Source of the DNA: Chitinophagaceae bacterium | GTDB lineage: Bacteria; Bacteroidota; Bacteroidia; Chitinophagales; Chitinophagaceae | Assembly (NCBI GenBank): GCA_016703625.1 | Contig: JADJBP010000002.1 | Coordinates: forward strand, 558,001-622,000 | Reading direction: 5' to 3' | Length of the DNA stretch: 64,000 bases | Shown: positions 17,378-28,041 of the stretch, piece after piece | How positions within the stretch are numbered: position 1 is the stretch's first letter | Layout: each line of letters starts with the position of its first letter | The notes under the pieces: model-generated | What the model was told of the DNA's origin: nothing | The model's database searches: none | What the model saw: the letters and a program-made list of their open reading frames with translations, nothing else | Program-made: the position numbers and the translations under genes

Positions 17378-19680
17378 ATGAATCAGACAAAAAAACAGAT
17401 CCTGTTACTTTTCACCAGTATTTTACTGATCAACATGGTGTATGCCAAGCCGATACCTGGACTGCCATTCAGCAAAAAATCGATGCCAAACCCTATGCCG
17501 GAAAAACCTTAAGTTAACGGCTGCTGTAAGAGCTGAAACTGAAACAGGCATGGCGATGTTGATTGTACGGGTGGATAAAAAAGATAAAAAGATGGGCTTT
17601 TTCAATAACATGCAGGACAGGCCTATTCAGTCTTCTGAATGGAAAACCTATTCCATTGAAGGCAAAATAGATGAAGAGGCAGACTCCCTTTTCTTTGGCG
17701 CCATTTGTGTAAATAATGGCTCTTTTTATTTTGATGATTTCATTCTTCAGATAGAAACCGGTTCCGGTAACTGGCAAACGATCAGTTTGCCCAATACTGA
17801 TTTTGAAAAAAATACACTTACAGATAAATTGCCCGAAAACTGGAAACCCTTTTATAATACTTCACCAAAATTTGGATATTCTTTTACTTCAACCAATACC
17901 TATAAAGGCAGTTACTCTTTAAAAGTCACCGGTAAGGAAATTGAAGACAATGCCGGGATGAACACCTATTTAAGGTTACAGTCCTTTGTAAAAAATAACT
18001 ATAATAAAAATGAGTATCAAATTACCATGAGGGACGGAATAAAGATATATACCATTGTATATACTCCCAAAGATGCCAGCGCAATCAATACCTATCCAAT
18101 GATGCTGAACAGAACTCCATACAGTATCGCACCTTATGGAAAGGATAAATACAACGGCTTTATTGGTCCCAGTGAAACCATGATAAAGGAAAAATACTTT
18201 TGTACACCAGTGTCCGGGGCCGATATATGAGCGAAGGAATATGGACAAATATGACACCCCATATTGCCAATAAAAAATCAAACAGGGATGTGGATGAAAG
18301 CAGTGATACTTTTGATGCTATCGAATGGTTATTAAAAAATGTACCGCATCACAATGGCCGTGTAGGCCAAAGTGGTATTTCTTATCCTGGTTTTTACAGC
18401 AGTGCAGGAAGTATTGATGCACACCCGGCATTAAAAGCTGTTAGTCCGCAGGCGCCGATTGCTGATGTTTTCTGGGATGACTTTCACCACAACGGTGTTT
18501 TTACGCAGGGCTATTTCTGGAACTTACCCATTTTTGGCACCGGACCGAATAAGCCTACTGAAACTGACTGGTACACACTCTTTGATAAACCTACTCCCGA
18601 TGCCTATGATTTCTATAAACGTGGCGGAACCTTAAAACAACTGGGTGATAAATATTACAAGGATAATTTTTTATGGAAAGAACTTACTGAACATCCCAAC
18701 TACGACAGTTTCTGGCAAAGCCGCAGGATCGTAAAACACATGCGTAATTTAAAACCGGCTTATTTAGTTGTTGGCGGCTGGTTTGATGCCGAAGACCTTT
18801 ATGGTGTTTTAACTACTTATAAAGAAATTGAAAGAAATAATCCCGGGGTGTATAATGTTATTACTATGGGGCCATTTGGCCATGGCGACTGGTCGCAGGA
18901 AGACGGCCATCACAAACATCATCAATTGTACTGGGGTGATAGCCTGGGAACTTTTTACCAAAAAATATAGAAGTGTTTTCTTCCGCCATTTCTTAAAAGA
19001 AAATGGTGACCAACCCGGTTTACCCGAAGCGTATATGTTCAACACCGGAAAAAAAGAATATGAAAAATTCAACCAATGGCCACCTGCCCATGTGCAAAAG
19101 AAAAAAATGTACCTGGATAACAGGGAAATGCTGGGTTTTAATGCCCCCAAAGTAGCGGGCTACAGCGAATACATCAGTGACCCCAACAAACCTAACCCTA
19201 CACAATGGATATCCCGGTTCCTTTGATATCACCCGAGAAACTACTGAGCGAGACCAGCGTTTTGCAGCCAGCCGGGGATGTATTGGTTTTGAAACAGGTG
19301 AATTGACAGAGGATTTTACTTGGGAGGAGAATAAAGTGAAACTGAATGCAGTACCACAGGACGATGCATTGGGACGATTGATGTTTACCGGGCAATGAAC
19401 CCAATTCAACTTACAGAAAAGGTTCTTGGGTGGTTACCAGCATGGGAGGGGTGCAACAGCTTTGAAAAGCCCGAGCCCATGGTACCCAATAAAACAACAG
19501 CAGTAAATTTTGTATTACAGGATGTATTGCACACTTTTAAAAAAGGGCACGCATTATGGTGCAGGTGCAGCCGGTTCGGCTTGACGTAACCATATGTTCC
19601 CAACATTTAAAGGCACGATTTTAAAAGGGTGTATACGTTGAAGTTGACATTACAAAATAAGCAGGCAAAGAGGTGGGTCA
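17378..19680 (+). pseudogene. CocE/NonD family hydrolase (X-Pro dipeptidyl-peptidase S15 type), multiply frameshifted
   Basis: The start ATG at 17378 opens a signal peptide (MNQTKKQILLLFTSILLINM). Stitched together, the protein has a beta-rich N-terminal domain (about 190 residues), then an S15 alpha/beta hydrolase: SVRGRYMSEG, GRVGQSGISYPGFYSSAG around the nucleophile, SPQAPIADVFWDDFHHNG, and GPFGHGDW near the catalytic His. A C-terminal jelly-roll domain follows (YPGSFDITRE, FETGELTEDFT, KTTAVNFVLQDVLHTFKKG). Single-base shifts are seen near 17449, 17510, 18200, 18968 and 18981, and several more occur after 19200, where the frame is lost repeatedly. The family cleaves acyl or peptide esters outside the cytoplasm. 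The tail damage is much denser than elsewhere in the window, so this may be a real pseudogene rather than only sequencing error. Confidence 0.75.
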
Positions 19681-19708
19681 AGTTTGCCCCCTTTCTTTGT
19701 GAAAATAA

Positions 19709-20500
19709 TTATTCTCTTCCATCCAGTAAATTACCCAGTCCGCCCAAAACCCCTCCTTCTTCTTTCCGTTTATAAGTACCGTACTGCATGATGCGCCCGG
19801 CCAGCCGGCTGATAGGTAAACTCTGTAACCATACATGACCCGGCCCGGTAAGTTTGGCAAAAAATAATCCCTCCCCGCCAAACATGAAATTTTTAATTCC
19901 CCGTACCATTTCTACATCAAAATCCACATTGGGTGTATAAGCCACCACACAACCCGTATCAACCTTTAATATCTCACCCGGTTTTAATTCTTTTTCCACC
20001 ACATATCCGCCGGCATGTGCAAATGCCAGTCCATCTCCTTCCAGTTTTTGCATGATAAAACCCTCGCCGCCAAAAATGCCGGTACCAAGCCTGCGTTGAA
20101 ACTCGATGCCGATACTGACACCCTTGGCAGAACACAGGAAAGCATCCTTTTGTGCAATGATCTTGCCGCCCAGTAAACTTAGATCAAACTTAATGATCTT
20201 ACCGGTGTACGGCGATGCAAAGCTTACTCTTTTTTTACCCTGGCCGGTATTGGTAAAAGCCGTCATAAATAAACTTTCGCCGGTGATCAGGCGTTTACCG
20301 GCACTCATTAATTTGCCAAGTAAACCGCCGCTTTGCTGCTGGCTGCCATCGCCAAAAATGGTCTGCATTTCAATACCGTTGTCCATCATCATAAATGCGC
20401 CGCTTTCGGCAATGGCGGTTTCGCCGGGGTCTAATTCAATTTCTACAAACTGGAGTTCTTCCCCGTAAATTTTGTAATCAATTTCATGGTTTGTTCGCAT
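19709..20500 (-). CDS. AIM24 / TIGR00266 family protein
   Basis: From the ATG at 20500 the protein has 263 residues. It shows the family pattern of repeated beta elements: VEIELDPGETAIAESGAFMM at the N-terminus, GKRLITGESLFMTAFTN, and GGEGFIMQKLEGDGLAFAHAGG with a second GGEGLFF later. The fold is a beta-prism-like trimer. Bacterial members have no established biochemical role. The C-terminus is glycine-rich (GGVLGGLGNLL). It stands alone between the broken hydrolase and csbD. Confidence 0.88.
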   Translation of the reverse strand: MRTNHEIDYKIYGEELQFVEIELDPGETAIAESGAFMMMDNGIEMQTIFGDGSQQQSGGLLGKLMSAGKRLITGESLFMTAFTNTGQGKKRVSFASPYTGKIIKFDLSLLGGKIIAQKDAFLCSAKGVSIGIEFQRRLGTGIFGGEGFIMQKLEGDGLAFAHAGGYVVEKELKPGEILKVDTGCVVAYTPNVDFDVEMVRGIKNFMFGGEGLFFAKLTGPGHVWLQSLPISRLAGRIMQYGTYKRKEEGGVLGGLGNLLDGRE

Positions 20501-20604
20501 GGTTACTTTTTTTTGTGAAGTTAATATCATTTAAAAAAAAGAAACCATAAAATTATGATGGATGGAAAATAAAATATTCCTTGCCGGGGCAAATGAAATA
20601 AAAA

Positions 20605-20633
20605 TTTTGGCAAAGCTTAAAACTTTGGCAAAA
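20605..20633 (-). terminator. Terminator-like hairpin after csbD
   Basis: TTTTGGCAAAG and CTTTGGCAAAA pair over 11 positions with one G-G mismatch, followed on the minus strand by TTTTTATTT. It lies 18 bases after the csbD stop and resembles the hairpins at 15269 and 15763. Confidence 0.65.
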
Positions 20634-20650
20634 TGTCTTTAAAAGTCCGG

Positions 20651-20836
20651 TTATAAAGATTTGATCCATTTTACCAGTTCATCCCGGCCTTTACCGATCT
20701 TCTGCTGCAACCTGCCCAGCATTTCTTCATCCTTACCTTCTTCATATTTCAGGTCATCATCCGTAAGGTCGCCATATTCCTTTTTGATCTTGCCTTTCAA
20801 TTCGTTCCAGTTTCCTTTAATTTCGAGCTTATCCAT
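20651..20836 (-). CDS. CsbD family stress protein
   Basis: The protein has 61 residues and is highly charged. It matches the CsbD pattern: [23 protein letters not shown] followed by an [18 protein letters not shown] amphipathic stretch. Such proteins are induced by general stress in many bacteria, including Bacillus (sigma B); their activity is not known. Confidence 0.9.
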   Translation of the reverse strand: MDKLEIKGNWNELKGKIKKEYGDLTDDDLKYEEGKDEEMLGRLQQKIGKGRDELVKWIKSL

Positions 20837-20954
20837 AATTTAAGGTTTTATACATGTACAAAATTGTTTCGCTGTATATAAAGCCATATTCATGCCAGCC
20901 TCAAAGAAAATGCTGCCATTTTGTTGCAACATTTTTTCCGGTTTTTACAAAATT

Positions 20955-23900
20955 CTATACTTTCTTTTCTATCAATAACCCGTTCCATACTTTTTTGCCC
21001 TGTAACCTTCTGACCAGGTACATGATACCAACAAACAGGAAAAAGAATGGCCCTGTAAATCCAAGCAATGCTACATACTTGGTACCATAAAATTTATCCA
21101 TTGGCCTTCTTAGTCTTTCTGCAATAAGGTACATACTGGGTACCATGATCAAAGTAAGGAAGAAAGCAAATATCAATCCAAATATAATGGTCCAGCTTAA
21201 GGGCCCCCAGAACACTACACTGTCGCCGCCAAAGAAAATATGCGGATTCAGGTGGCGGAAGAAGGAAACAAAATCAATATTGAATCCAACTGCCAGCGGG
21301 AATAATCCCAGCATGGTAGCCAAAGCCGTGAGTAACACCGGTATGATCCGGATCTTACCTGCCTGTATGGCCGCTTCCCTGGTTTTAACACCCCTGCCTT
21401 TTAATTCGTCGGTAAACTCGATCAATAAAATACCGTTCTTGATCACGATACCTGCCAGCCCGATCACACCAACCAGCAGCATGATGGTAGCGATGGTCAT
21501 CCCGGTAAATGCATAACCCAGCAACACCCCGATCACTGAAAAGAAAATCTCGGTCAGCACAATGAATGGTTTACTCATAGAGTTGAACTGCAATACCAGG
21601 ATCAGGAAGATCAATCCCAGGGCCAGGAAGAATGCCGTTACCAAAAATGTATTTGTTTCTGCTTCCTGCTCGCCCTGCCCCGTCTGCTTGATGGTAACGT
21701 CAGTGGGTATACGGTTGGTTGATTTAAAATCAGCGATCTTTAAAGCCAGTTGCTTATTCACTTCACCGGTCATGGTAGGGTCAAGCACATTTGACTGAAG
21801 CTGTATTGTCCGCTTTACATTTTTACGGGCAATGGCACCGGAGGTGTTTGGTATAATCAATGGTTGCCACCGAACTCACCGGGATGGATTTTACCATCAT
21901 GGTATTCATATCCATAAAAGTGATGCGCATATTCATTACATCGGTTATATTATTCCGCTGCAGGTCACTGTACCTCAGTTGAATCTTATATTCATCTTCA
22001 CCCTCTTTTGAGTTTGCTCACTTCCTTGCCAAAAACTGCTGTACGTATCTCCATGCCGATCTGCCCGGTACTCAATCCTTCCATCATGGCTTTTTCCCTG
22101 TCCACATTAATGGTGATCTCCGGGCTGTTGAGGTCAACATCCATCCTTAAATTCTCGATGCCGTACACCTGGTTGGTATCTAAATAATTGGATAAACTGC
22201 CGGCCACTTTTGCGATCTCTTCAAAATCATCTCCAATGATCTCAATATTAACCGGCGGATCGGTTGGCGGCCCGCCGTCTTCCTGCGCCACTTCAATACT
22301 GGCCCCGGGAATGCCTACCATTTCTTTCCTGATCTTATCCATGTATGGCTTGGTTTTTTTACCATGCCGTTTTTCATACTCTACAAAGGAAACCTGTATC
22401 CTGCCCAAATTGGATTGTATACTCCTGTTATTGCTGCGCGGGTTATTGGCACTGTTGGCCACATTGGCAATAATACTTTCTACAATACTGCCTTCTGTGC
22501 CTGGTTTTTCAGCTTCCAGTACTTTATACACTTTTTTCTCCAGCAACATGGTTACACTATCAGTGGTTTTCACATCGGTTCCAATTGGCATCTTCAGATA
22601 CACATAAACAAAATTGGGATCACCGCTGGGGAAAAAAGTTGATTTAGTTCTCCCTGCGCTAACCAGCAATAATAAACCGCGCCACCGGAAATAAAACAAA
22701 CAAACTCACCAGCATCCAAACCGGCCTGGTGCCTTTTAATACCCACCGCAATAATGTTTCGTACCGGCGCATCAAACCCGGCAATACCTGGTTCTGGAAA
22801 TAATGAATGATATCATTAAAAACATAACGGTTAAGTATAGACAATAATACCATGAACCAGAGGAAGTTGGCAAATCCGTGCCAGCCTGCCAGGTGAAGCA
22901 ACACCCCAAATACGATAGCTACCCAGAAAAATGGTTTTTTGAATATATTTTTTTTAGGCTCCTCAAATTCACGCCCTTCGGGTTTCATAAAACTTACTGC
23001 AAATACCGGGTTGAAAATAAAGGCCACGATCAGGGATGCAGCCAAAGTCAATATCAGCATCGTTGGCAGGTAGATCATAAACTTACCGATGATACCTTTC
23101 CAGAAAAGCAGGGGAAGAACGGCGCCAGTGTTGTTGCCGTACCTGCCAGTACCGGGATAAAGATCTCGCCGGCAGCTTCCTTGGCGCTTCGTATGATCGG
23201 GATCTTCCCGTTATTATAGATCCGGTGCGTATTTTCAATCACTACAATGGCATCATCCACAATTATACCCAGTCCAAACAGGAGGGCAAACAATACAATA
23301 AAGTTCAGGGTAATTGGCGTGCCCACCACAAAATCGCCAAGGGGTAAAAACAAAAATGCAACAAATACGCTCAGGGGTACACTCAGTGCCACAAAGAATG
23401 CATTGGTTACGCCCATAAAAAACATCAGCACCAATAAAACCAAAACAAAACCAATAATGATGGTATTGATCAGTTCATTGAATGAAGTAGCTGTTGCTTT
23501 ACTCTGATCGCCGGTGATAACTACTTTCAGGTCTTTAGGCAGAATGCGGTCTTCCTGCATCTGTGCAACTATGTCTTTTATTTTCCCAGCTGCGCTTATG
23601 AGGTTTTCGCCTGCCCGTTTGATGATGTTGATGGTAATTACATTCTTGCCGTCAAGCCTGGCATAACTGTCTTTTTCCCTAATGGTATCTTTCAGTTCGG
23701 CAATATCCTTTAAATAAACTGATGCACCCCTGGCACTGCTCCTTACCACAATGTCATTCAGGTTTAATGAACTGGTAAACTGTCCTTTGATCTTGATGGT
23801 ACGCCGCATATTCCCTACTTCCAGCAAACCGCCGGTAATATCCCGGTTCTCGCGGCTGATGGCATTTTCAATATCCATGAAACTCACACGGGCAGCCTGC

Positions 23901-24520
23901 ATTTTGTACGGATCAACATTTACCTGGATCTCCCTTTCCGGTGCACCAACAATTTCGGCACGGGTAATTTCAGTCAGTTCTTCAAACCTGTCCTGCATTT
24001 TATCTGCATATTCTTTCAGCTTGATACCGTCGTAATCGCCACTTACATTTACAAACATGATGGGCATTTCGCTGAAAGCAAATTCCTGTGCATTGGGTTG
24101 AGAGGTGAGATCATTTGGGAGATCGGATTTTGCCTTATCAATAGCATCTTTCACTTTTACTTTGGCAATATCTGTTTTTACATCAGTATCAAATTCTACC
24201 ACGATCAGGCTGAAATCAGTTTGTGATGTACTGGTCACCTTTTTAACTTTAGCACCACTGATGCCTTTCAGTTGCTTTTCAATGGGCCTGGTTACCAGGT
24301 TTTCGATATCCTTTGGCGAGTTTCCAACATACACAGTTGTGATACTGATGGTAGGAACCACAATATCCGGGAACTGTTCCTTGGGCATATTGTTGAAAGT
24401 TACCAACCCGTATATGGATACGATGATGGCAATGATATACACCGCCGTACGGTTATCGATTGCCCAGCTGGTAGGTTTAAATTCCTTAAATTTTTTTGCT
24501 ACTCCTTCTGTAAAATTCAT
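20955..24520 (-). CDS. Efflux RND transporter permease (AcrB/HAE1-like), broken by four single-base shifts
   Basis: Stitched together, the gene encodes about 1,188 residues. The N-terminus has TM1 (VYIIAIIVSIYGLVTFNNMP) and a docking/porter domain; NTIIIGFVLVLLVLMFFMGV and GLGIIVDDAIVVIENTHR (TM4, with the conserved acidic residues) follow. The C-terminal half shows VGVIGLAGIVIKNGILLIEFTD. Shifts lie in the G-run at 23111-23114 (one base missing), near 22681 (one extra), at 22006-22009 (one extra) and at 21847-21849 (one extra). Each correction restores family sequence, for example APFFPLLFWKGIIGKFMIY. It is the inner-membrane pump of the TetR-TolC-adaptor-RND operon and exports drugs or other small molecules by proton antiport. 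I judge the shifts to be assembly errors. Confidence 0.85.
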
Positions 24521-24547
24521 AAAATTATATTTGCGGTCTCCCCTAAA

Positions 24548-24587
24548 CCTGCCTGACGGCAGGCAGGTCCCCCCCGGTGGAGGGGAC
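24548..24587. repeat. GC-rich double palindrome
   Basis: Two inverted repeats lie back to back: CCTGCC-tgac-GGCAGG (24548-24563) and GTCCCC-N9-GGGGAC (24567-24587). They sit in the gap between the adaptor and RND genes. The sequence resembles short interspersed palindromic elements common in Bacteroidota intergenic DNA. Confidence 0.75.
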
Positions 24588-24681
24588 TTTAAAGACCCTA
24601 ATTATTTAAAATTCTTTTCATCATTTTAAGTCCCGGCATTTGAGTTTGTAAACCTTGTTCATAATTTTATACGCTAATAAG

Positions 24682-24701
24682 TCTACCCCCACCGGGGTAG
24701 A
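24682..24701. repeat. Short GC-rich palindrome
   Basis: TCTACCCC-cacc-GGGGTAGA is a perfect 8-pair inverted repeat directly after the stop of the adaptor gene. No T-run follows, so it is more likely an interspersed palindrome than a terminator. Confidence 0.75.
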
Positions 24702-24702
24702 T

Positions 24703-25802
24703 TTAGAAGGGGCCTTCTGTACTGATCAGCTGCCCGTCATAAATATTCTGGTAACCTTCTGTTATTAACTGGTCGCCGGCTTTAAGACCGGATTTAATTT
24801 CAACATTATTGCCATATACTTCCCCAATCGCCGAGTAATCCAGTATACGCATGATGGCTGACTGGTTTGGTTTTAAAGCAGCATCAACCGGTATCTTTGC
24901 TTCGGCTACAAATCCCCGTAAGGTTGGGTCAATGGACTGGCTGATCAGTGAAATACTGGATGTAATATTCTTTCTGGCATCCGGTATACTGATCTCAACA
25001 ACAGAACCACGGTTTACCCTGGTCAGATAATTTTCCGGGATATTGGTAACCACTTTCAGGTTGCTGGTATTTACGATCTTGATCTGCGGCCCGCCGGCTG
25101 TCATTCCCTGGAAAGTTTCTCCCACCCTTATATTTACGATATCGGCTATCCGCTCACATCGCTGTACACATTGCTGGTGTTCATTTGCTCCACGGCAACC
25201 TGTACCTGCTCCTGTGCCGACTTTAGTTGATTTTCCAGTCCTTCCACATTTGTTTTGGCAGTTATCAGCTGTACTTCTGTGCCAATACCCTGTTCCCACA
25301 GGTTCTTCTGGCGCTGGTATAAATTTTTTGCAAAACCCAGTTGTGTTTTAATGCCTTCAAGCTGCTGCCTGGCTGCCGTTACCTGTTGCTGCACAATGGC
25401 CGCATCCAGCTTTAACAACAACTGGCCTTTTTTAACAAACTGGCCCTGTTGTACATACACTGCTTTAACCTGCCCGGGCATACCGCGTGGTGATATGTAA
25501 GAAATATTTTCCGCATCAACATGGCCCTGCAGGTCGATATAATGTTTAAAGTCCTGTACGGTTACAGCGGCTACACCTACCAGTTTGATCTTAGCCGAAT
25601 TGGCCGAGTTACTGTCGAGCTTTTCCAGTTCGGCCTGTAATTTCTGAATTTCAGCCTCGGTCTTGTTTTTTTCAGCCTTTAATTTTTCTATGGCTGCTTT
25701 TTTATCATTGACAAGTGCAGCACCATCTTTTTTGCTGCCACCGCATGATGCGATAAGCATGACGCTAAAAAGGGCAATGGAGAACTGTGTTATTTTTTTC
25801 AT
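24703..25802 (-). CDS. Efflux RND periplasmic adaptor (HlyD/MFP family), one frameshift
   Basis: A lipoprotein signal (MLIASCGG, Cys about 20) is followed by a coiled coil (about 30-65), a barrel-sandwich (YISPRGMPGQVKAVYVQQGQ), the hairpin (residues about 120-210) and the beta-barrel and membrane-proximal domains (DARKNITSSISLISQSIDPT). The raw frame stops after NVYSDVSG. One base missing near 25148 (GGATAGCC for GGAATAGCC) rejoins it to IADIVNIRVGETFQGM. The corrected length is about 366 residues. It links the RND pump to TolC. It starts 23 bases after the TolC gene. Confidence 0.9.
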
Positions 25803-25825
25803 CTGTATATAGTTGGTCTGTTTAA

Positions 25826-27253
25826 TTATAATTTTCCGGTGGCTTTTAAGAAATCAATCTTGGCAATGATCGCATCAAATAAAGCCGTGATGTAATTGGT
25901 TTGGGATGTTTTCAGGTCGAGTTGTGCTGTATTGATCTCCGTGGACGAGCCGGTGCCGATCTCGTATTTCTTTTTCGTTTGGCCATACACTTTTTCAGCA
26001 AGTGCCATATTCTTTTTTTGAAAGTCCATGGATGAAATGGCTGATATAAAATTATTCTTTGCCGTTTCCACTTCACCATCGATAGCGATCTTCAGGGCTT
26101 CGGTCTGGTTACGTGTTTTCTGTAACTGCAGCTTTGCCTGCTGTGTCTTTGCCTTCAGCGAAAACCCATTGAATATGGGAATGCGCATTTGCAGCCCGAG
26201 ATAGGAACTGGTGAACCATTCGCCTTTTCCAAAGAAATCAAATTCATAACGCTGTGCCTGTTTACTGTAACCACCCACCAGGGCAAGTGTTGGCAACTGG
26301 CTTAACTTATACCTTCTTACATTTAACATGTTGAGTTCATTGGTTATTTCAGATACCTGGAAATCCTTGCGGTCGCTGTATTTATACTGGGTGGCTTCCA
26401 GTACGCCCTCTTTTATTGTATTGTCATCAAGGGTGTCGGTCAGTACCAGGCTGTCTTTAATGGGCATGCCCATCAGCAGTTTCAGGCCCGAATAACCGTT
26501 ACTGATCATATTATTTGCTTTCAGCTTTTCTGTTTCGAGGTTGGCCAGCTGAACAACCAGTTTATCAATATCCACCCGCTCGGTAAAACCATTATCATAC
26601 ATGATCTGTACATCACGTTTTAATTTATCCAGGCGGCTGATATTGGCATCCAGCAATTGTACCTGGATCTTACCGGCCACCAGCTGGTAATACACTTTGT
26701 ACACATTTGCTTTAATATTCTCTTCAGTAAGTGAAGCGATTTTTTCCTGCAAACTGATGGTTCCGTTCCGGGCTTTCAGTGCAATAAAGACCTGGCCGTC
26801 GAAAACGATCTGGCTAAGTGTTACGCCTGCATTGGCATTCCAGGGAGTCCCAAACTGAAAAGGCAGGTTTCCAAATCCGCCGGCAGGATAATTAATTGGC
26901 TGGCCGTTGCCATCACGTACGCCTTCGTCAACCAACACCTTATAAGTTGCGGGGCTGATGAAATCAGGAACTACCTGTACCGGTATATTGATATTTCTTG
27001 TTACCGACATAGCTCCATTTACCTGCGGCAATGCGATAGAGGTAACGTCGCGGTTTACCTGCTTCTGGATCAGGATATCGAGCAAAGCATTTTTTACATG
27101 CACCGAATTTTGTTTGGCATAATCAATGGCCTGCTGCACGGTAAATGCATGTACCTTTTGTGCTTTTGCAGCGGTACTGATGATCACCAGTGTAAACACG
27201 ACCGGTATAATCCCCATTATTTTTCTCATCATGGTTATTTTTCTACGTTTCAT
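25826..27253 (-). CDS. TolC family outer-membrane efflux protein
   Basis: The protein has 475 residues with a signal peptide ending in AAKAQ. It has the two-repeat TolC layout: FTVQQAIDYAKQNSVHVKNA at the start of repeat 1 and long amphipathic helices with RVDIDKLVVQLANLETEKL, then repeat 2 with YLGLQMRIPIFNGFSLKAKTQQAKLQLQ. The ending EIGTGSSTEINTAQLDLKTS is typical. It forms the outer-membrane duct of the efflux system. The start is 3 bases after the tetR stop, so it is translated from the same transcript. Confidence 0.93.
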   Translation of the reverse strand: MKRRKITMMRKIMGIIPVVFTLVIISTAAKAQKVHAFTVQQAIDYAKQNSVHVKNALLDILIQKQVNRDVTSIALPQVNGAMSVTRNINIPVQVVPDFISPATYKVLVDEGVRDGNGQPINYPAGGFGNLPFQFGTPWNANAGVTLSQIVFDGQVFIALKARNGTISLQEKIASLTEENIKANVYKVYYQLVAGKIQVQLLDANISRLDKLKRDVQIMYDNGFTERVDIDKLVVQLANLETEKLKANNMISNGYSGLKLLMGMPIKDSLVLTDTLDDNTIKEGVLEATQYKYSDRKDFQVSEITNELNMLNVRRYKLSQLPTLALVGGYSKQAQRYEFDFFGKGEWFTSSYLGLQMRIPIFNGFSLKAKTQQAKLQLQKTRNQTEALKIAIDGEVETAKNNFISAISSMDFQKKNMALAEKVYGQTKKKYEIGTGSSTEINTAQLDLKTSQTNYITALFDAIIAKIDFLKATGKL

Positions 27254-27256
27254 TTT

Positions 27257-27883
27257 TTAAACATTCTTTTTCTTTTGTTCCATGTACTTTAAAACCAGTT
27301 TGTACCCTTTTAATGTTACCAGGCCAAACAGGTAATGGATGATGATCTCCTCTTCGATCTCCAGCAGGCTCTTTTTCAGGTAGCGCTGAAAATCGGGGTT
27401 AAAGGCAGTCAGCATGGTCTCTACCCGGTACCTGGCCATGATCTCCACATTGATCTCCGGCCTGAACAATTCTTCCCGGATGCCCCGTTCCAGGTTTTGC
27501 CTGCATACATTATACAGGTATTCATTGCGGTGCTTTTGAAATTTCATAAAAGCGGCCTGGTGGTATTTCTGCATGTCGAACAGGATGGAGGGATTCATGG
27601 TTTTAAACATTTCCACCCTCATGTCCATAACCAGGAATATCTCGTGTACGGCATTGTCGGCCTTTTCCCGGTCTGTGTTGCAAATGCACTGGTTGGTATC
27701 GATCACATCATCCACCACGGCTTCTACCAGTTCGTCCTTATCTTTAAAATACTGGTAAATGGTTTTTTTACTCATGCCCAGGTTGGCCGCAATATCATCC
27801 ATACTTACACTGCGTATACTGTATTGTATCACGAGGTCGTGCGCTGCTTTACGGATCCGCTGTTTTGTATCTGATTCTGTCAT
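27257..27883 (-). CDS. TetR/AcrR family transcriptional regulator
   Basis: The ATG at 27883 gives 208 residues. The N-terminal helix-turn-helix is clear: IRKAAHDLVIQYSIRSVSMD then DIAANLGMSKKTIYQYFKDK. The C-terminal ligand domain is divergent. It is the first gene of the efflux operon and likely represses it by binding the inverted repeat at 27901-27928. A strong -33/-7 pair lies just upstream. Confidence 0.92.
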   Translation of the reverse strand: MTESDTKQRIRKAAHDLVIQYSIRSVSMDDIAANLGMSKKTIYQYFKDKDELVEAVVDDVIDTNQCICNTDREKADNAVHEIFLVMDMRVEMFKTMNPSILFDMQKYHQAAFMKFQKHRNEYLYNVCRQNLERGIREELFRPEINVEIMARYRVETMLTAFNPDFQRYLKKSLLEIEEEIIIHYLFGLVTLKGYKLVLKYMEQKKKNV

Positions 27884-27891
27884 AATGGGTG

Positions 27892-27928
27892 CAAAACTAA
27901 GAAAACTTTCAATGTAACCAAAGTTTCC
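27892..27928 (-). promoter_or_regulatory. Promoter and TetR operator of the efflux operon
   Basis: On the minus strand TTG (27919-27921), a 19-base spacer and TAGTTTTG (27892-27899) form a complete Bacteroidota promoter. An inverted repeat, GAAAACTTT (27901-27909) and AAAGTTTCC (27920-27928), matches in 8 of 9 positions and covers the -33 element and spacer. Confidence 0.8.
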
Positions 27929-28020
27929 ATCACTTTTTTTTACCATCCATAACAATTTTTTAATCCCGGGGGCGCCAAACCATGATTGATGGCGCTGCCG
28001 GGTATACCTTCCAAAACAAG

Positions 28021-28028
28021 TATATTTG
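28021..28028 (+). promoter_or_regulatory. -7 box of the DUF502 gene
   Basis: TATATTTG matches TAnnTTTG, 13 bases before the ATG at 28042. No clear -33 TTG is present. Confidence 0.55.
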
Positions 28029-28041
28029 AGCAGTAAAAAAA

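Noticed and set aside
20955..24520. Programmed ribosomal frameshifting in the RND gene
   Set aside because: Four separate shifts in both directions, at different motifs, cannot be explained by programmed frameshifting; base errors are simpler.
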